From: Polyangiaceae bacterium | GTDB lineage: Bacteria; Myxococcota_A; Polyangia; Polyangiales; Polyangiaceae | Direction: 5' to 3' | Assembly: GCA_029261965.1 (NCBI GenBank) | Contig: JAJDAH010000178.1 | Span: 1-42,986, forward strand | Length of the DNA stretch: 42,986 bases | In this document: positions 16,881-25,214 of the stretch, one piece after another | Numbering within the stretch: the first letter of the stretch is position 1 | Layout: every line of letters begins with the position of its first letter | Notes under the pieces: model-generated | Database searches by the model: none | Seen by the model: only the letters and a program-made list of their open reading frames with translations | Told to the model about the DNA's origin: nothing | Translations under genes and position numbers: made by a program

Positions 16881-17567
16881 TCAGTCTTCGACGGGAGGAA
16901 TTGCCTTCTCGTCGAAGTAGTCGAGCTTGTGTAGCGGCATGATCACCCCGGAAAGCAAGTTGAGCAGGTGGCCAGCCATTCGTTTGTAGAAGCGCGTGCC
17001 CAGAGTGAGCGACACCACGACTGGGGGCGTGTACTCCGAGGTCGCGATCTTTCGGATGAGCGAGTCACAGCGCTTCGACACGCTTCGGCCCTCGACAGTG
17101 AGCTCGACGGCCCGATCTCGGTCGCTCTTGGAAAAAACGTCCGCCGCCTCCTTGATCAACGACTCGACGCTCTTTCGAACCTCTTTCAGCTCCCCAATCA
17201 CCTCGTCCTCGGGGAACGGTCCGCTCGCGATGTCGGCGACTTCGGTCAGATTCTTGGCGTAGTCGCCGAGCCTCTCGAGATCTTTGACCAAACTCATCAA
17301 CAGCAGACAGTACGGCACGTCCGGAGGGTCTCGCAGGCTCAAATGGGCGACGAGGCGCTTGCGGATCTTGCGTTCGAGCTTGTTGACCTCGACATCCTTC
17401 TCGTAAAGCGCCGTACGCTCTTCTGGGGACTGTCGCTTCCCCCAGAAAACCGAGCTTGCCTCGAGGCACATGCCCTGGGTCAGCTCGAGCATTCGAGAAA
17501 AGTTGTCGTTGGCACGCGTCAGCGGATGGCGCTGGTCACGGAAGATTGAAACGAGTTCCTTCAGCAT
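16881..17567 (-). CDS. PhoU-like phosphate transport accessory protein
   Basis: Soluble all-helical protein of the PhoU/DUF47-like family, 228 residues. Such proteins bind metals and regulate phosphate uptake, often alongside NptA/PitA-type transporters. The three-helix-bundle repeats are visible as 'ALYEKDVEVNKLERKIRKRL', 'LLLMSLVKDLERLGDYAKNL' (the acidic, Arg-containing PhoU signature D-x2-RxxDYAxN) and, in the second half, 'LTLGTRFYKRMAGHLLNLLS'. The second repeat lacks the full acidic signature. AGGGGA lies eight bases before the ATG. The gene begins 16 bp after the Na/phosphate cotransporter ends, strongly suggesting one transcript. In some bacteria the PhoU domain is fused to the NptA transporter, which agrees with the gene pair here. 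Confidence 0.9.
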   Translation of the reverse strand: MLKELVSIFRDQRHPLTRANDNFSRMLELTQGMCLEASSVFWGKRQSPEERTALYEKDVEVNKLERKIRKRLVAHLSLRDPPDVPYCLLLMSLVKDLERLGDYAKNLTEVADIASGPFPEDEVIGELKEVRKSVESLIKEAADVFSKSDRDRAVELTVEGRSVSKRCDSLIRKIATSEYTPPVVVSLTLGTRFYKRMAGHLLNLLSGVIMPLHKLDYFDEKAIPPVED

Positions 17568-17583
17568 GTTGCATTCCCCTGCG

Positions 17584-18762
17584 TCACAGCGACCTCGAGA
17601 TGATCACCAGCAGGGCCGGCAACGCATAGAATAACCCCACGACGTAGATCAACGCCGTCTTCTTCGAGGTCACCGCGACCCCCGCGAGCCAACCGGCGAG
17701 TCTAATTGGGATCCTCCTCGTCACTTTCCAGGGAAAGATCAAGAGAGTGCCGCTCAGGTTGAACAATAAATGGACCACCGCTATTTGCACAGCCAAGTGT
17801 GCCGTTTCAGCCGGTGCCGCCATCGAGGCCAAGAGCGCCGTCACCGTCGTCCCGATGTTGGCCCCGATGGTGATGGGAAACACTTGAGCCGTCGTCACGA
17901 TTCCTGCGCCGGCCAGGGGCACCATCACCGACGTGCTGATCGAGCTCGATTGCACCATCACCGTCACGACGATGCCGACGACGATGCCGATGTATGGACT
18001 CGCGTCCAGCGAGCGCTGGACGTACGTCCGCAGGCGCGTGGCCATCAAAGTGCGCAAAGTGCGCACGATGAAAATCAAGCTCGTGAAGATGACGACCGCC
18101 GAAACGATGATCAAGAGAATCGCGACGACCCGTTTGTCGTCCGAGAGGCTCTGAAGCGCAGATTGGACCGGGGCCAGCGCGGCCTTGGTTGCGTCTTTGA
18201 CGGGATTCGGGAGCTTGCCTGGCCCGCCGGTACCGACCATCGACGCGATGGCACCTGACGCTTTTTCGAGCACGCCGGTAGCCATCTCGAGTGGCAAGAG
18301 GAGCGCAACGCTGATGTAGTTGAAAAAGTCATGCACCGTCGCCGCTCCGAAGGCTCGGCGGAACTCGTCGGGTCGGCCCATGTGAGCGAGAGAGACCACG
18401 GTATTGGTGACGGTCGTCCCGATGTTCGCTCCCATGATCATCGGGATCGCATTCGCCACGGGCAGCGGCGATCCCGGGGCTGCAACCATGGCCACGATCA
18501 TCGACGTGGTGACCGACGAGCTCTGGACGAGGGTCGTGGCGAGAACGCCAATCGTCAATCCGACGAAGGGATTGTCCGTCGCCATGAAGAACGACTCGAG
18601 AGCGTCTCTTCCGAGGCCCTTGAATCCAGTGCCGAGGCCACGGATACCCACCAGAAAGACGAACAAGAGGGTAAAAACGACGAGACCGCGCACGAGGGCG
18701 GCTTGCGTCGAGGTTGGCCCCTCGGGCGCCCGGGGCGGCGGAACCTTGGTATCCGAAGTCAT
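17584..18762 (-). CDS. Na+/phosphate cotransporter (NptA-like)
   Basis: Inner-membrane Na/Pi cotransporter of the PF02690 type. The duplicated signature is complete: 'VQSSSVTTS' (about residues 79-87) and 'VQSSSISTS' (270-278), each followed by 'GANIGTTVT' (111-119 and 300-308). The two inverted-repeat halves flank a central loop near 165-215. 392 residues from the ATG at 18762, which is preferred to an in-frame codon 21 positions earlier because the hydrophobic part begins soon after. No strong Shine-Dalgarno is visible. A Pho box lies about 90 bp upstream, so induction under phosphate limitation is likely. The PhoU-like gene follows after 16 bp. Confidence 0.93.
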   Translation of the reverse strand: MTSDTKVPPPRAPEGPTSTQAALVRGLVVFTLLFVFLVGIRGLGTGFKGLGRDALESFFMATDNPFVGLTIGVLATTLVQSSSVTTSMIVAMVAAPGSPLPVANAIPMIMGANIGTTVTNTVVSLAHMGRPDEFRRAFGAATVHDFFNYISVALLLPLEMATGVLEKASGAIASMVGTGGPGKLPNPVKDATKAALAPVQSALQSLSDDKRVVAILLIIVSAVVIFTSLIFIVRTLRTLMATRLRTYVQRSLDASPYIGIVVGIVVTVMVQSSSISTSVMVPLAGAGIVTTAQVFPITIGANIGTTVTALLASMAAPAETAHLAVQIAVVHLLFNLSGTLLIFPWKVTRRIPIRLAGWLAGVAVTSKKTALIYVVGLFYALPALLVIISRSL

Positions 18763-18851
18763 GAGCGAGAAATCTCTCGACGCTCGCAGGGGGGTGACCG
18801 TCGGACCATCCGAACTCGGCGGCATGTACCACGAGGCATTGGGGCCGCTTT

Positions 18852-18869
18852 GTTACAGTTTGGTGACAG
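18852..18869 (-). promoter_or_regulatory. Pho box upstream of the Na/phosphate cotransporter
   Basis: On the minus strand, CTGTCACCAAACTGTAAC: two 7-bp direct repeats with a 4-bp A-rich spacer, the exact geometry of a PhoB site. Compared with the E. coli consensus CTGTCATAAAACTGTCAC the mismatches are few (one in the second half-site core). It lies 90 bp upstream of the start at 18762 and points toward it. No convincing -10 element was found at the usual distance. Confidence 0.7.
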
Positions 18870-19012
18870 ACCGTCGAAGCGACGCTCGGCTCACGGAAAT
18901 CCCGGAAACGTTCCTGAAAACGACAACCCGTCGCCGTGGCCGGCGGACGCTCTCGAGCGTTCATGACCGGCCGAAGCGCCCCCCACTCACCAAAGACGGC
19001 GGAAGGAGGCTC

Positions 19013-19120
19013 ATGACGACTCGTTCGAGCGCAGCGATGGTTGGATTGGTGGGATCGGCCCTGCTTGCGGCCCCCAGTGGTGGGGCAAGGACAAGGTCGA
19101 GGACGCAGGAGTCGCGCTGA
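19013..19120 (+). pseudogene. Signal-peptide-bearing small ORF, probably a frameshifted remnant
   Basis: An excellent ribosome site (GGAAGGAGG, four bases before ATG) precedes an open frame of only 35 codons. The first 22 residues ('MTTRSSAAMVGLVGSALLAA') look like a signal peptide; the rest is Arg/Ser-rich and unlike a mature protein. Reading two bases on, the continuation would be 'QWWGKDKVEDAGVALRSLQR', which is more protein-like but runs into the 3' end of the opposite sigma-54 activator gene. The simplest reading is a decayed or frameshifted secreted-protein gene; a genuine small exported peptide is the alternative. The rest of the stretch from 18763 to 19135 holds the Pho box and otherwise nothing recognisable. 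Confidence 0.4.
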
Positions 19121-19135
19121 GGTCGCTACAGCGCG

Positions 19136-20536
<1,401 letters not shown>

Positions 20537-20561
20537 GCCAGCCAGAGGCTAATGGTGCGCC

Positions 20562-20593
20562 TCGAAAGTCGCAACGCTGCTTGTTGCTTTCGA
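20562..20593. promoter_or_regulatory. Interrupted inverted repeat between activator and persulfide dioxygenase genes
   Basis: The left arm TCGAAAGTCGCAAC and right arm GTTGCTTTCGA pair over 11 bp, with three extra bases (TCG) bulged in the left arm and a 7-base loop. It lies in the divergent 87-bp intergenic region and is a candidate operator or enhancer site for the neighbouring Fis-type helix-turn-helix protein. No binding motif is known to me for comparison. Confidence 0.4.
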
Positions 20594-20623
20594 ATTTTCG
20601 TTCGGGTTGGCATGTTTGTGACC

Positions 20624-21709
20624 ATGAGTCTCATCTTTCGCCAGCTCGTCGACGAAGAAACCAAAACCTATACCTATCTGGTCGGGGACAGCTGGAGCCG
20701 CGAGGCGGTCCTCATCGACCCGGTCAAAGACAGCGCCGAGCGAGATCTCGGTTTGCTGGGCGAGCTCGGCCTCAGACTCGTCTATGCCCTCGACACGCAC
20801 CTTCATGCGGATCACATCACCGGCAGCGGCATGTTGAGGAGTCGCACGCGGTGCAAGGTCGTCGTCCCTCTGGCGTGCGGCGTCACCGAGGGTGATGTTC
20901 AAGTGGAAGATGGCAACGCCATCCGGTTCGGACTGCAGGCGATCGAGGTGCGCGCCACGCCCGGTCACACCGACGGCTGCGTCACTTACGTGATGGCCAA
21001 CCGAGAGATGGCGTTCACCGGAGACGCCTTGCTCATCCGTGGATGTGGTCGCACCGACTTCCAGAGCGGTGACCCGAGAACGCTCTACCGATCGGTACGC
21101 GACAAGATTTTTTCGCTCCCGGACGACACGCTCATCTATCCAGCACACGACTACAAGGGACGCACCGCGAGCTCAGTTCGCGAAGAGAAGCTCTACAATC
21201 CACGGCTCGGGGGCGACAAGACCGAGGAACAGTTCGTTTCGATCATGGCCGAGCTCGATCTCGCTTATCCACGAAAGATTGACGTCGCATTGCCCGCGAA
21301 CCGCACGCTCGGTCTGGACGAAGGCGAGGATGCACCTCCCCCGTCGTCGGCCCACGATCCCTGGCCAGCGCACCGCAGCGGCACCGGGGCGCCGAACGTC
21401 GCAGCAGCGTGGGTCAGAGAGCACATCGGCGACGTGCGCCTCATCGACGTTCGAGAGGCGGAGGAGTGCTCTGGTCCGGATGGGAAGATCGAAGGCGCCG
21501 AGCTCGTGCCGCTCGGAGAGATCCTGACGAGCTGTGAAGGTTGGAGCAGAAACGATCGAATCGTCCTCTATTGCCGTTCCGGAGGACGGTCGGATCGCGC
21601 CGCCATCGACCTCGAAGGAAAGGGCTTCAGGAAGGTGGCATCGATGACTGGTGGGATCCTCAGGTGGGCCGCCCTAGGGCTCGCTCGCGCGAGCGCCGGG
21701 CAAGGTTGA
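20624..21709 (+). CDS. Persulfide dioxygenase (ETHE1-like)-rhodanese fusion
   Basis: Two-domain sulfur enzyme, 361 residues. The N-terminal metallo-beta-lactamase domain is of the ETHE1/PDO type, which oxidises glutathione persulfide to sulfite using a single iron. Seen: 'FRQLVDEETKTYTYLVGD', 'DTHLHADHITG' (His59, His61, Asp63, His64), 'TPGHTDGCVTY' (His115), 'FTGDALLIRGCGRTDFQ' (Asp134) and 'YPAHDYKG' (His175), all matching the family. A spacer of about 80 residues leads to a C-terminal rhodanese domain with 'LIDVREAEE' and the active loop 'LYCRSGGRSDRA' (Cys317). PDO-rhodanese fusions couple persulfide oxidation to sulfane-sulfur transfer. The ATG at 20624 gives the family-like N-terminus; another ATG at 20612 is possible. 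Divergent from the FisR-like activator. Confidence 0.92.
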   Translation: MSLIFRQLVDEETKTYTYLVGDSWSREAVLIDPVKDSAERDLGLLGELGLRLVYALDTHLHADHITGSGMLRSRTRCKVVVPLACGVTEGDVQVEDGNAIRFGLQAIEVRATPGHTDGCVTYVMANREMAFTGDALLIRGCGRTDFQSGDPRTLYRSVRDKIFSLPDDTLIYPAHDYKGRTASSVREEKLYNPRLGGDKTEEQFVSIMAELDLAYPRKIDVALPANRTLGLDEGEDAPPPSSAHDPWPAHRSGTGAPNVAAAWVREHIGDVRLIDVREAEECSGPDGKIEGAELVPLGEILTSCEGWSRNDRIVLYCRSGGRSDRAAIDLEGKGFRKVASMTGGILRWAALGLARASAGQG

Positions 21710-21723
21710 GCCACGCCAGCGCA

Positions 21724-22773
21724 TCATTTTTTGGGATACAAATTCGCCAGGTACTGCGAGATTTGCGCCGCGTCCTCACTACTGACCTCGGCTTCCTCCT
21801 CGCGGACCATGCGCGAAATGACTTCAGACCAGTCTTCGCGCGTGCCGCCGCCGTACTCTTCGACCTCTTCGATGCCGTGGCACTCGCTGCATCGTGCATC
21901 GAAGGCCTCCTTCGCCGCATTGGCATCGTACGGCGCGGCCACGGCTCCGGAGTCATCCACCGCCCGTTTCACGATGTTTCGCGACATCGCCGCCCGTTTG
22001 CGTTCGGTCTCCTTGCGCTGCTTCATCGATTTCTGAAGATCGGGAGTTATCGCAACGAGGTAGGCGGTAACGAACGGGACGTCCCGCTCTTCGAGCGCCT
22101 CGCCGACGATCGACGGCTTGTCGAGCATGCGCGTCGTGACGCTGTGCCAGCCATTGCCGGTTCGCGGCCGGACGAGCACCGTGCGCATGTCGTGACAAGG
22201 CGTGCACTTCTTCACGAGGATTTCACGCCCATGGCTGAAGGCCTCGCGCGTGACTAGCGACTTCGGCTCCGGCTTGCCCTGCAGATCGAGGCTTGCGAGG
22301 ATCCTTTCGACCCGCTCGATGTTTTGTGGATCGAGGGTCTTTCCCGAGATGTCGTGCGCGCGCAGTGCGTAAGGAACGCTGAGGACCGCCAAGATCACGG
22401 TGCAGAGCATGATGCCGAACCCGATCTTCGGCGTGGCCTCCTCGAAATGGCGAAAGAATCGAATGATGCCGATCTTCGTCAAGAGCAACACACCAATCGA
22501 GATGGCTGCCACCGCGTGCATGATCGTTCGAGCCGGGAGCTCGAACTGGTACTGCCAGAGCCGCGGCACCATGTTCCACATCATGACGACGTAGATGGCG
22601 ACGTAGGCGAAACCGACCGCGCGGTGCACGTTCACCCACAGCCGAGGCGCCAGCGACTTCTTCTTCTCGGCGTCCCAATACTGGGGCCCCCAAAGCCACG
22701 CCTGAAGCAACATCGCCACGAGAGCGAGCCCGAGAAACGCGATCCCGAGCCACATGCTGATTGTCGTAGTCAT
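21724..22773 (-). CDS. Membrane diheme cytochrome c
   Basis: Membrane-bound electron-transfer protein, 349 residues. Four membrane helices lie at about 6-28, 48-69, 84-104 and 118-136. His50 and His86 within or at the ends of helices could bind haem b, as in cytochrome b561-like domains. A soluble C-terminal part (about 140-349) carries two c-type haem sites, 'CTPCH' (190-194) and 'CSECH' (295-299). The region between them is charged and may be a linker. GGAG lies about ten bases before the ATG. It ends 14 bp from the convergent persulfide dioxygenase gene. Likely role: passing electrons from a membrane donor to a periplasmic acceptor; partner unknown. Whether it takes part in sulfur oxidation is only suggested by location. 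Confidence 0.87.
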   Translation of the reverse strand: MTTTISMWLGIAFLGLALVAMLLQAWLWGPQYWDAEKKKSLAPRLWVNVHRAVGFAYVAIYVVMMWNMVPRLWQYQFELPARTIMHAVAAISIGVLLLTKIGIIRFFRHFEEATPKIGFGIMLCTVILAVLSVPYALRAHDISGKTLDPQNIERVERILASLDLQGKPEPKSLVTREAFSHGREILVKKCTPCHDMRTVLVRPRTGNGWHSVTTRMLDKPSIVGEALEERDVPFVTAYLVAITPDLQKSMKQRKETERKRAAMSRNIVKRAVDDSGAVAAPYDANAAKEAFDARCSECHGIEEVEEYGGGTREDWSEVISRMVREEEAEVSSEDAAQISQYLANLYPKK

Positions 22774-22969
22774 TCGTGATGCTCCAACTTCCGTTGAATT
22801 GCCGCTGCCCGTATGGGGCGAACTCGAGGTGGCAGATACTGTCCTGTTTACGGCAAGACCGGCCAGTTTCGAGGCTGGTTACCCCACTTGTCCGGCGCAG
22901 TACGCCCAACACTGGCGCCTGGTTACGCGGCTGGCCCGAAACGGCTTGGCGATGGCATGCTCGCCCACG

Positions 22970-23791
22970 ATGCATCGACTCCACTACTCGGCTTTAGCGC
23001 TCGTCGCGGCGTGCAATCCGACCATCGGCGAGCCGGCCCTAGCCGGAGCTCCCTTGCCTTCGAACACCGCGAAGGCGAGCAGAAACGACACGGGACCTCC
23101 CGCCGCGCCGGCGACACCAACAGCGATTGCTCAGCCGACGTCCACGCCGTCGCCTCAGGCGCCGTCCGGGGCGAGCACTACGGCCGCCGCCCGAGTCGCG
23201 GTTCCTGCAGGTGAGGCGGTCGACGTGCACGAGAGCGCTCGTTGCACTTGGACCGAAACCTTCTGTGGTCCGAGCGCGAAATGCCGTGCCCCGGTGGTCC
23301 ACGACGTCGACTGCCCATCGAAGGCATGGACGCCACCATTCGAGGCTGACGCGAGAGCCGCTGCATGGATACAGTCAGGCAAGACCGGCGGGCCCCACGA
23401 ACGAGTGGAGGTGGCGCGAGGGGGCCCACGTTGTGCGGGGTTCGTCCTCCGCGTCACCTACGGCAAAGCCGCCGGCATCGCCGAGAGCATCGCCCGTCAC
23501 GAGCTCGCGCTGGACTGCGCGGAGTTCGGCGCCGTGTGGGAAGCTGCAGAGAAGAACGACATCAAACACTTCAAGCCGCTCGGCGGAAAACGCCACGTTC
23601 ATTCCAGTGGGCGTGGGGTGTTCTTGCAGTACCGCCAGAATGCCAGCGAACCGCTCGAGACCCACGAGGTCAGCTGGTCCGCCACGGCGTCGAACGAACG
23701 TCAGTTCGTCCGCTTCGTTCGCGCTCTGGGTGAGGTGGCGACGAACCACGCCGACGTTCAGCTCAGCTTGATCGTGCCGCACGCCGGTTGA
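22970..23791 (+). CDS. Putative lipoprotein of unknown function
   Basis: 273 residues from the ATG at 22970, chosen because 'MHRLHYSALALVAAC' is a compact lipoprotein signal (Cys15); an ATG six codons earlier would place a Cys in the n-region. Residues 20-75 are Pro/Ala/Thr-rich spacer. The globular part (about 80-273) has five or six Cys in its first half ('CTWTETFCGPSAKC', 'VDCP') and a mix of strands and helices with no recognised domain. No Shine-Dalgarno sequence is evident. It is divergent from the diheme cytochrome across about 196 bp that hold no other feature I can support, and ends 13 bp from the convergent glycoside hydrolase gene. Confidence 0.75.
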   Translation: MHRLHYSALALVAACNPTIGEPALAGAPLPSNTAKASRNDTGPPAAPATPTAIAQPTSTPSPQAPSGASTTAAARVAVPAGEAVDVHESARCTWTETFCGPSAKCRAPVVHDVDCPSKAWTPPFEADARAAAWIQSGKTGGPHERVEVARGGPRCAGFVLRVTYGKAAGIAESIARHELALDCAEFGAVWEAAEKNDIKHFKPLGGKRHVHSSGRGVFLQYRQNASEPLETHEVSWSATASNERQFVRFVRALGEVATNHADVQLSLIVPHAG

Positions 23792-23804
23792 GCCGGCCTC
23801 GACC

Positions 23805-25187
23805 TCAATCAGCGCTCGTGATCCTGACGGGGCCGAGCAGAAACAGGGGCCCGTCTTCCGGCGTGAGCCCGAGAGAGCCGCCGGTTTCGTCCACCCCCTC
23901 GGGCGTCACGTCTTCTCCACCGCGGGAAACCACGCGAACCGGTCCTTCTGCCTCGAGACCGAAGGTCGTGGTGTGCTCGACCCACACAGCGACGACTCGC
24001 GCGCCGTCGTCGTCGAAGACGAGACCGTGCCGCCCGTCACCGAGCGCGAGGCGACCGACACCCCGACCGACCCCGACGAGATCGCTCAGCACCTCGACTG
24101 CCCGGTGCGCGGGTTTCGGCGTGAAGTCGCCGTTCATCAACCCGAAGTGATGCTCGATGTCGCCGGGTTCAGGGGCAACGTCGTCGCGATCCTTGAACAC
24201 CACGCTTCGCTCGAGCCCAAGTGAATAGTTGTGAAGCAGCATGCGCGCCACGAAAGACGCCTGACCCTCGGGGGTCACCGCTGGCAAGTAGTTGATTCCG
24301 GTCGGTGCGGCCGCCGGATCGTAAGTGCTGTAGCCCCACTCGCCACTCCAAACGGGGACCGATAGTCCGTTGTCGTCGAGCAGCCGACGAATCGCTTCGA
24401 TGTCCTCGGACGCGGTCTCCGGCGGCTCGGAGCGATAGAGGTGTATCGTCAACGCGTCGACGTCATCGAGTCCGCCTTGGTCGATCATGATCTGCAAGAA
24501 CTCGTCGGCGGCGACTCCACCGATCGCGGTCAACAACGGAAGCGTCAACAAGGCGCCAACGGCGATCGTCGCGTCGGGATCGACGGCACGAATCGCCGGG
24601 ACGGCGGCGCGAACGAGCGCGGCATAGTCGGCGGCGTTCGGGCCGCCGGAATTCGAACTCCAGAATTGCGGGAGGTTGGGCTCGTTCCATATCTCCCACG
24701 CGTGACCGCGGCCACCGAAACGTTGGACGGCCGCTCGGGCGTACGCGGCAAACGCAGCGCGACCCGAATCGTCCACGACTGCTTGCGTCGGTCCATGAAG
24801 AGAATTGCCGTAGTCGAGGATGAATATCATCCGAAGATCGCGGTCTTCGGCGGCGGCAACGACGTCGTCGAATCCAGGTGCGGCGAAGTCGAAGAGTCCG
24901 ACTGCAGTTTCCACCGACGCCCAATCAAGATCGTTTCTGACGAAACGCGCCCCGGTTTCGGCGATTCCTTCGAACGCCTCGATTTGTAACGCCTGCCGCG
25001 GCTGACCGTAGTGCGTGTTGACGGCCACCGTTTCTCGAAAAAGTGGACGCTCGAACCTTTCCAGGCAACCGAACGGCTCGCCCATGCCATCGCAATCGAC
25101 GTCGAGCGTCGAAGCTGGCGCACCCGTGCCCGACTCACTCGAGCACGCCAGAAGCAGCATCGAGAGCACTGACGAAGGGAGCTTCAT
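23805..25187 (-). CDS. Glycoside hydrolase clan A lipoprotein (GH39/PslG-like)
   Basis: Exported lipoprotein (lipobox 'MLLLAC', Cys15) with a TIM-barrel glycosidase of clan GH-A. Seen: the acid/base motif 'AWEIWNEPN' with Glu169 and the nucleophile motif 'VWSGEWGYST' with Glu283, separated by about 114 residues. Also present are 'RNDLDWASVE' early in the barrel and 'LTIHLYRSE' before the nucleophile strand, both usual in GH5/GH39/GH30-type enzymes. A C-terminal beta-rich region (about 375-460) follows. The protein resembles PslG, which trims a self-made exopolysaccharide. The upstream glycosyltransferase-like gene ends 27 bp away on the same strand, so a synthesis/processing pair is a reasonable inference. 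Exact family and substrate unknown. Confidence 0.87.
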   Translation of the reverse strand: MKLPSSVLSMLLLACSSESGTGAPASTLDVDCDGMGEPFGCLERFERPLFRETVAVNTHYGQPRQALQIEAFEGIAETGARFVRNDLDWASVETAVGLFDFAAPGFDDVVAAAEDRDLRMIFILDYGNSLHGPTQAVVDDSGRAAFAAYARAAVQRFGGRGHAWEIWNEPNLPQFWSSNSGGPNAADYAALVRAAVPAIRAVDPDATIAVGALLTLPLLTAIGGVAADEFLQIMIDQGGLDDVDALTIHLYRSEPPETASEDIEAIRRLLDDNGLSVPVWSGEWGYSTYDPAAAPTGINYLPAVTPEGQASFVARMLLHNYSLGLERSVVFKDRDDVAPEPGDIEHHFGLMNGDFTPKPAHRAVEVLSDLVGVGRGVGRLALGDGRHGLVFDDDGARVVAVWVEHTTTFGLEAEGPVRVVSRGGEDVTPEGVDETGGSLGLTPEDGPLFLLGPVRITSAD

Positions 25188-25214
25188 GGCGCCGATGATA
25201 GCGCCGGCGGCGAC

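Noticed and set aside
20537-20623. Possible sigma-54 promoters (GG-N10-GC) between activator and persulfide dioxygenase genes
   Set aside because: The two candidates on the minus strand match only the GG and GC cores; one overlaps the start codon and the other would give a leaderless transcript. Nothing convincing on the plus strand.
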